NCBI RefSeq assembly: GCF_030867385.1
Contig: NZ_JAPFBJ010000001.1
Coordinates: 248,001 to 312,000 of the forward strand
Direction: 5' to 3'
DNA length: 64,000 nucleotides
Source: Sphingobium sp. DEHP117
Lineage (GTDB): Bacteria; Pseudomonadota; Alphaproteobacteria; Sphingomonadales; Sphingomonadaceae
Numbering within the stretch: the first letter of the stretch is position 1; every line of letters starts with the position of its first letter. The notes under the pieces were generated by a model. It was given only the letters and a program-made list of their open reading frames with translations. It had not been told where the DNA came from and searched no databases. Below are positions 60,184 to 64,000 of this stretch, in pieces. The position numbers and the translations under genes are program-made.

Positions 60184-61369
60184 AAACCCGCTTTCCCGCT
60201 ATCACGCTGAGGTGATCCACCAGCGCGTCTCCGTTGGTGGCCCATGTGAAGCGCAGCGCGGCCTTGCGCACTGCGACCCTGTTGGGCGCTTGCGCCAGCA
60301 ATTCGCGCAGCGCAGTCGCCAGCGCCTCCGGCGTGCGCTCGATGATACGCCCGGCCTCTGGATCGCTCAATAGCTCGCGCGCGCCGCCGACATCGCTGAT
60401 CGCAATCGGCGTGCCACAGGCGAGCGCCTCCACCCAGGCGTTCGCCAAGCCTTCCGACATGGAAGGCAGCGCCATAACGTCCGCCGCATTATATACGGCG
60501 GGCAGCTCCTCATGCGGCACAGCGCCGAGGAAGCCGACCCGCTCGGCCACGCCCAGCTCATCGGCGAGTTTCTGATAGGCTGCGCGATCCGGCCCGTGCC
60601 CCGCGAGCAGCAGTGTAACGCCCGGCAGATCGACGAGCGCCCGAATCAGCAGATCCTGCCCCTTGCGCGTGATGAGATTGCCGACGCACAATACAACGCG
60701 GCCATCGAGGTGCAGCCGCGCCTTCGCCGCTGCGCGGTCCTGCGGAGCGAAACGGTCGAGGTCGACGCCGGTATAATGCACCCGGATTTTATCCGCTTCC
60801 AGCCCAAGCGCGACCATTGAGCGCTTCATCGCTTCCGATACCGCGAGCAGACCGGCGGCATCATGGCCAGCACGAACCACCGCCTTGCGCGTGGCGGGCA
60901 GGCGGCCCCAATAATGGATGTCCGCTCCGCGCGCTTTTACCGAATAGGGGATGCCAAGGTGCTTTGCGAGATTACGCGCCACCGGCCCGTCAGGGTAAAA
61001 GAAGCTCGCGTCGATGACATCGAACGGCGCCTCGTCATGCAACCGCCGCACCAGCGGCCACACCGCGCGCGTCATGCTGGCGATCGTGAACCAGCCGCCC
61101 AGCTTCGGCATCACGGTAAAACGCGGCCGATAAACGGTCAGGTCACGCCAGCGCTGCTGTTCGGGCAGCGCGGTCAGCGGCGCATAATGCGGATGGCGGG
61201 AGAGCGGCCAGGGAGCGATACCTACCGGCGCGATCACCGTGAGGTCAACGCCTTCGCGGCTGGCCAGCTCACGGCACTGCCGTTCCACGAACACGCCAAA
61301 ATTCGGGCGCGTCATGTCCGGGAACAGCGTCGATAAGGTCAGCACCCGCAGCGTCATGAAACGCCGCAT
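60182..61369 (-). CDS. Glycosyltransferase family 4 protein
   Basis: A 395-residue GT-B fold glycosyltransferase: N-terminal LTLSTLFPDMTRPNFGVFVE, donor-binding VVLCVGNLITRKGQDLLIRA, and the E-x7-E motif region MSEGLANAWVEALACGTPIA. It would transfer a sugar from an NDP-sugar onto a glycan or lipid at the inner membrane. ATG 61357 (MTLRVLTL) is a plausible shorter start. No polysaccharide genes are adjacent; the acceptor is unknown. Confidence 0.9.
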   Translation of the reverse strand: MRRFMTLRVLTLSTLFPDMTRPNFGVFVERQCRELASREGVDLTVIAPVGIAPWPLSRHPHYAPLTALPEQQRWRDLTVYRPRFTVMPKLGGWFTIASMTRAVWPLVRRLHDEAPFDVIDASFFYPDGPVARNLAKHLGIPYSVKARGADIHYWGRLPATRKAVVRAGHDAAGLLAVSEAMKRSMVALGLEADKIRVHYTGVDLDRFAPQDRAAAKARLHLDGRVVLCVGNLITRKGQDLLIRALVDLPGVTLLLAGHGPDRAAYQKLADELGVAERVGFLGAVPHEELPAVYNAADVMALPSMSEGLANAWVEALACGTPIAISDVGGARELLSDPEAGRIIERTPEALATALRELLAQAPNRVAVRKAALRFTWATNGDALVDHLSVIAGKRV

Positions 61370-61401
61370 AGCATAGATTGGTTAATGGGCGGGAGTTTCC
61401 C

Positions 61402-61965
61402 TTAAAGACTCCGCACCAGCTTGGTCGCCACCGCCGCCCAGGGCGGATCGGACACGATTTGCTGGCGCGCATTGGGGGTGAGCGGCAAAATCTGAAGTCT
61501 GTCGCCCTCGCGGCCGATCAGCCGCCCGAACAGGAAGCGGCCGCCGGGGCGTGGTACCACCACATCGCGATTGAGCGCTTGCGCATAGTCACTGGGAGCG
61601 ATGCGCATGCACCAGATTTCGTCGCCCGCGCGATAGTCGCCAATGCTGGTAAGGATGCGCAGCCCCACCATCTCACCCTCGATCAGCGGCGCAACGAAGT
61701 GGGACGGCCGGGCCGGGGCGTAGGCGCCGTCCGGCCCCATATAGGCGACGATGGGGATATGCTCCTTTCCCGGCATGTCGACCAGATCGGCCGCAGTGAC
61801 TCCCAAAGCCAACGCAATGCGGTTCAGCCACCCGATCGAGACGGTGCGCGTGCCAGTCTCCAATCGTCCGATCGTCTGCGCCGTGGTAGGCGGTTCGCAC
61901 CTTTTGGCGACATCGTCGAGCGTCATGCCCTTGGCGCGGCGCACTTCACGAATGCGGGTAATCAA
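61402..61965 (-). CDS. XRE-type regulator with S24-like C-terminal region
   Basis: A 187-residue regulator. N-terminal helix-turn-helix (ITRIREVRRAKGMTLDDVAK, then AQTIGRLETGTRTV) is followed by a C-terminal beta-rich part (YRAGDEIWCMRIAPSDYAQA) similar in layout to LexA/CI S24 domains. The segment where S24 proteins carry the catalytic lysine reads FLFGRLIG, and no clear A/C-G cleavage site is visible, so self-cleavage is doubtful. It is divergent from the DUF6456 gene, with an 88-base gap, and may control it. Confidence 0.83.
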   Translation of the reverse strand: MITRIREVRRAKGMTLDDVAKRCEPPTTAQTIGRLETGTRTVSIGWLNRIALALGVTAADLVDMPGKEHIPIVAYMGPDGAYAPARPSHFVAPLIEGEMVGLRILTSIGDYRAGDEIWCMRIAPSDYAQALNRDVVVPRPGGRFLFGRLIGREGDRLQILPLTPNARQQIVSDPPWAAVATKLVRSL

Positions 61966-62053
61966 TGGCGGTCCCCTAACCTATATGGTGTTTTCCCTTT
62001 CCTACAGTTCGCCGGAGATGGCAAGCGTTTGCCATTAGTCGAAGGAGGAAAGC

Positions 62054-62521
62054 ATGACCCGCGCCGTGAACACCATTGAACGCAGCATCGAGGATCCCAG
62101 CGGCACGATGCAGCAGGTGCGAATCCACATTGGCGAATCGCCATTGCTCTGGCTTCACGCGCGCGGGCACCTGTCAGAGCGGTTGTATCTTGCTGGCGAA
62201 CGTCTGCGGCAGGATTGGGAGCGGGCGGGCATGGGCGCGCGTGTGACAATGAGCTGGGACAACAGTGCGCCCCCCTCGCGCGGGTGCCGAGCCGCACCCC
62301 ATGGTCCCGCGCGCGGGGATGGTCAGATCGCCGCCAAGGAGCGTCTGCACGAAGCGCTGGACCACGCGGGGCCGGGCCTGAAAGACATATTGTGGCGCGT
62401 GGCCTGCGCGGGCGAGGGGCTGGGGGCGGCGGAACAGGCGCTCGGCTGGCCCACCCGCGCAGCGAAGCTCGTGCTGACCTTCGCGTTGGAGCGGGTGGCG
62501 GACTATTATCGGGTAAGCTGA
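62054..62521 (+). CDS. DUF6456 domain protein
   Basis: A 155-residue protein dominated by a DUF6456-type domain: LYLAGERLRQDWERAGMGAR, then AKERLHEALDHAGPGLKDIL and LGWPTRAAKLVLTFALERVA. I recognise the pattern from alphaproteobacterial HTH/DUF6456 proteins; some, to my recollection, are associated with gene transfer agent control, but this link is not certain. It lacks a clear N-terminal HTH, which may be supplied by the divergent XRE protein. Confidence 0.75.
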   Translation: MTRAVNTIERSIEDPSGTMQQVRIHIGESPLLWLHARGHLSERLYLAGERLRQDWERAGMGARVTMSWDNSAPPSRGCRAAPHGPARGDGQIAAKERLHEALDHAGPGLKDILWRVACAGEGLGAAEQALGWPTRAAKLVLTFALERVADYYRVS

Positions 62522-62542
62522 TGCGGACCGGCCGAACCCGGA

Positions 62543-63406
62543 TTAGCCTTTGCTCTTGAGCGCCTGAGCAAGCGACATAGTGGCAGAACCTCGCCGCGCC
62601 GGTGCGGGCTGGGAGGGATCGGGCTTCCAGCCGCTCATATGCAGGATGGAGAAAGTCTCCGCCGTCTTGCCATCGGGATCGGCGGCATCGGCGAAATGCG
62701 CGGCTGCGCGCAGCACGGTCTGCCGGCTCAGCGGCCCGCGGCGGCCAGCCGCCATCATATTGCCCGCGCCCATGTGGCGCAGGTCATGCATCAGGCGCAG
62801 CAGCGAGGAATAGCGCACGGTCAGCGTTTCGCTGTCCGCCACCGGCATGGCGAAGCCCGCTCTTGCCAGCAGATCGCCCATCGCGCGCACGTCTGTCTGC
62901 GGGTGGATGTGCGGACGCGGGCTGTCTCCCTCGGCAGCAAGTAGCGCCTGCCGCAGGCGGGGGAGCGATCCCGCTCCGAAGCACGCGCCAAGGAAGAGGC
63001 CATCGGGCCGCAGCACTTGCCGGATTAGGATAAGCGCGCCGGGCAGGTCGTTGACGGTATCAAGGGTGCCGCACGCGAGCACGAGGTCGAAGCTGTTGGG
63101 GGCAAATGGCAGCGCGTCTTCCTCGGCCCGCTGGCCCCCGACCGCAGCCGCGTTGCGCGCTCCAGGGTCGACGGACGTAACCGTCATACCCTTCGCGGCC
63201 AACGCGTCTCGCGCGCTCGTGTCAGGACAGCCGATGAAGAGAACATCGGAAAAGTCCCGTTTTACGTCGTCCAGCCGATCCAGCAGGCTATTCAGCATAT
63301 GCCTGTATAGGAAATCATGCTCTGCAAAGCGCGCGTGCGCCCTGTCGCGCGCCAGCGCGCGGCGGCGGGGATCGAACAACAGTGGTGGCCCGGACTCGGC
63401 GGTCAT
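62543..63406 (-). CDS. Class I SAM-dependent methyltransferase
   Basis: A 287-residue methyltransferase: after an N-terminal LLFDPRRRALARDRAHARFA, motif I is degenerate (VLFIGCPDTSARDALAAKG), followed by VTSVDPGA, LPFAPNSFDLVLACGTLDTV and PGALILIRQVLRPDGLFLGA. It resembles the NDUFAF5/BioC-like family found beside comF in alphaproteobacteria, where it may modify a respiratory complex I subunit; the role is inferred. ATG 63406 matches the family start; the frame extends to 63496. Divergent from comF. Confidence 0.87.
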   Translation of the reverse strand: MTAESGPPLLFDPRRRALARDRAHARFAEHDFLYRHMLNSLLDRLDDVKRDFSDVLFIGCPDTSARDALAAKGMTVTSVDPGARNAAAVGGQRAEEDALPFAPNSFDLVLACGTLDTVNDLPGALILIRQVLRPDGLFLGACFGAGSLPRLRQALLAAEGDSPRPHIHPQTDVRAMGDLLARAGFAMPVADSETLTVRYSSLLRLMHDLRHMGAGNMMAAGRRGPLSRQTVLRAAAHFADAADPDGKTAETFSILHMSGWKPDPSQPAPARRGSATMSLAQALKSKG

Positions 63407-63449
63407 CAAGGGGCTTGTGCCGGGGCGGCGGGTGTTGGACAAGCGGGGA

Positions 63450-64000
63450 ATGATGGCGGGGGCGATCCAACTGGCGAAAAGGGCGGCACTCGCCACGCTG
63501 GACTATGCCCTGCCGCCGCGCTGCCCCGGATGTGGCGAGATTGTGGGCCAGATCGACGCCTTTTGCGGCGCCTGCTGGGGCGAGATGCGCTTCCTCCATG
63601 GTCCGGGCTGCGCGAGTTGCGGCTTGCCGTTCGATTTCGAGGAAGCAGATGGAGCGCAATGCGGCGCCTGCCTCGTCGATCCGCCGCCATGGACCTCCGC
63701 GCGCGCGGCGCTGAGCTATGGTCCGGTATCGAGCCATGTCGCCATGCGGCTCAAATATGGGCGGCGCACCGGCCTTGCGCGGCTGATGGCGCGCCATATG
63801 GCGGCGCGTGTCCCGAAGGAAGTGCTGGAGGCGGGCAAGGAGGCCCTGGTCATTCCGGTGCCGCTCCACCGCTGGCGCATCTGGGGAAGGGGGTTCAACC
63901 AGTCGGCGCTGATCGCCGGGCAGGTTGCGCGCCTGACGGGCCTTCCGCACGATCCGCACCTGCTGGAGCGCACGAGGGCGACGCGGCCGCTGCGCGATCT
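63450..64000 (+). CDS. comF: ComF family protein (3' end outside window)
   Basis: The reading frame begins ATG-ATG at 63450/63453 and runs open to the window end (183 codons visible of about 240). It has an N-terminal zinc-finger with four CxxC pairs (CPGCGEI, CGACW, CASCGL, CGACL) and the start of a phosphoribosyltransferase domain (VIPVPLHRWRIWGRGFNQSA). ComF helps DNA uptake during transformation. A GTG at 63417 is in frame. The divergent methyltransferase gene starts 44 bases away. Confidence 0.92.
   Translation, partial: MMAGAIQLAKRAALATLDYALPPRCPGCGEIVGQIDAFCGACWGEMRFLHGPGCASCGLPFDFEEADGAQCGACLVDPPPWTSARAALSYGPVSSHVAMRLKYGRRTGLARLMARHMAARVPKEVLEAGKEALVIPVPLHRWRIWGRGFNQSALIAGQVARLTGLPHDPHLLERTRATRPLRD

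Overview
The window is a 64 kb chromosomal segment of a high-GC alphaproteobacterium, most likely a sphingomonad (order Sphingomonadales). The evidence is a two-piece, circularly permuted tmRNA whose tag reads ANDNEALALAA, a CpdR-type cell-cycle response regulator, Flp pilins, a gene-transfer-agent type holin and endolysin pair, candidate EcfG-type stress promoters (GGAAC-N16/17-CGTT) and alphaproteobacterial intergenic palindromes. Almost all of it is ordinary, densely packed chromosome. There is no CRISPR array, no intact insertion sequence and no complete prophage.

Layout, left to right. 1-8.5 kb: the 3' part of accA, an M48 lipoprotein protease, three small Flp pilins, mutT, DUF952-gyrA, and a secreted repeat protein. 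8.5-12 kb: an Lrp regulator, a histidine-kinase-like protein with a degraded ATPase domain, and a polysaccharide-deacetylase-like protein. 12-18 kb: a CAT-anticodon tRNA, three translationally coupled genes (SnoaL/KSI-like, GNAT, nitrilase-type amidase), then the complete Anbu cluster (circularly permuted ATP-grasp, alpha-E, transglutaminase, Anbu protease). 18-25 kb: plsY-dprA-topA facing pth-rplY, and a ferredoxin-reductase-type flavoprotein. 25-37 kb is a C1 region: eda, a LysR gene divergent from frmA, two VOC proteins, fghA, a second LysR gene and the NAD-dependent formate dehydrogenase operon fdsG-fdsB-fdhD-fdsA-fdsD. Together these take formaldehyde via S-hydroxymethylglutathione and S-formylglutathione to formate, then to CO2 and NADH. 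Between the two VOC genes lie fused relics of a second fghA and a second frmA, a scar of duplication and deletion.

37-44 kb: acyl-CoA dehydrogenase with a TetR gene, a Nudix hydrolase, a lemA-TPM-TPM membrane operon behind a near-perfect EcfG-type promoter, mscL, a small coiled-coil lipoprotein, and ssrA. 44-49 kb is a B12 uptake operon (outer-membrane receptor, binding protein, permease, ATPase) behind a cobalamin riboswitch. 49-57 kb: cpdR with a divergent N-formylglutamate amidohydrolase gene, SapC, an FAD oxidase-type dehydrogenase, a DEAD-box helicase, tRNA-Ala, gamma carbonic anhydrase, a GTA/phage-type holin and GH108 endolysin, and tRNA-Pro. 57-64 kb: yajC-secD-secF, a glycosyltransferase, a divergent XRE regulator and DUF6456 gene, a methyltransferase, and the 5' part of comF.

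The points most worth following are the frmA/fghA duplication scar, a hairpin lying exactly between the Shine-Dalgarno sequence and start codon of fdsG, a group of EcfG-like promoters, the isolated lysis pair together with the DUF6456/XRE locus, and the complete Anbu cluster. I see no clearly new multi-gene system. The least explained units are the KSI-like/GNAT/nitrilase trio and the pseudo-histidine kinase.
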